5,122 nucleotides of DNA from Caldifarciminota bacterium (GTDB lineage: Bacteria > Hydrothermota > UBA3072 > B12-G15): assembly GCA_021163525.1 (NCBI GenBank), contig JAGGTX010000123.1:1-5122 (forward strand). The letters are read 5' to 3'. The position numbers and the translations under genes are program-made. Below are positions 5,081 to 5,122 of the stretch, piece by piece (position 1 is the stretch's first letter; the number at the start of each line of letters is the position of its first letter). The notes under the pieces are model-generated. The model searched no databases. It was not told where the DNA came from and saw only the letters and a program-made list of their open reading frames with translations.

Positions 5081-5109
5081 ATTATACCAAAAAGTTTCGA
5101 TAAAAGTTA
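5081..5109 (-). promoter_or_regulatory. Possible minus-strand promoter with TG-extended -10
   Basis: On the minus strand TATAAT (5086-5081) is preceded by TGG, making an extended -10. A poor -35 (TAACTT, 5109-5104) lies 17 bases away. Transcription would run left into the hairpin at 5055-5036. No ORF that it could serve is visible, and AT-rich DNA gives such boxes often. Confidence 0.3.
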
Positions 5110-5122
5110 CCCAGAATTCGCA

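Overview
The window looks like a piece of a low-GC, probably thermophilic or deep-branching bacterial chromosome. The evidence is a GC-rich bacterial tmRNA driven by a sigma-70-type promoter, AT-rich genes with Shine-Dalgarno sites, and a decayed secreted protein ending in a Por/T9SS-like tail (V-Y-D-I-T-G-R then L-P-S-G-V-Y-F-V-R). Such tails are common in Bacteroidota and in candidate phyla of the WOR-3/Hydrothermota type. I cannot fix the lineage from sequence alone.

Layout. (1) 1-145, minus strand: the 5' part of tmRNA (ssrA), running off the left edge, with its promoter. (2) 234 to about 830, minus strand: a multiply frameshifted pseudogene of a secreted, sorted protein. (3) 837-1060: a possible ORF scrap, a C/G-rich repeat-like block and a promoter region. 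(4) 1063-2119, plus strand: a broken AAA ATPase/DUF4143 gene that has lost its Walker A region and carries a frameshift. (5) 2186-3883, plus strand: the only intact protein genes, an XRE-HTH/ImmA-IrrE metallopeptidase gene and a PIN-like nuclease gene 6 bases downstream, behind a near-consensus promoter. They look like a two-gene toxin-antitoxin-type module. (6) 3884-4450: no intact gene. It holds a structured stretch that could be a relic of an IS200/IS605 right end, an A/C-rich ORF interrupted by one TGA, and a REP-like hairpin. (7) 4448-5048: the 3' end of a type IIG/Eco57I-like restriction-methylase gene overlapping the 5' end of a restriction-endonuclease-like gene. Both are truncated, and the fragment is bracketed by inverted C-rich/G-rich repeat ends. 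(8) 5008-5122: repeat-like DNA with a perfect hairpin and a possible minus-strand promoter.

How it fits together. This is an accessory, decaying region next to ssrA. Defence-type genes (DUF4143 ATPase, restriction-modification) and a surface protein have eroded to fragments at repeat boundaries, while the ImmA/PIN pair keeps its promoter, ribosome-binding site, catalytic residues and full length. The pair is the most interesting functional unit here. Its preservation amid wreckage is what an addiction or defence module would be expected to show, but that is inference.
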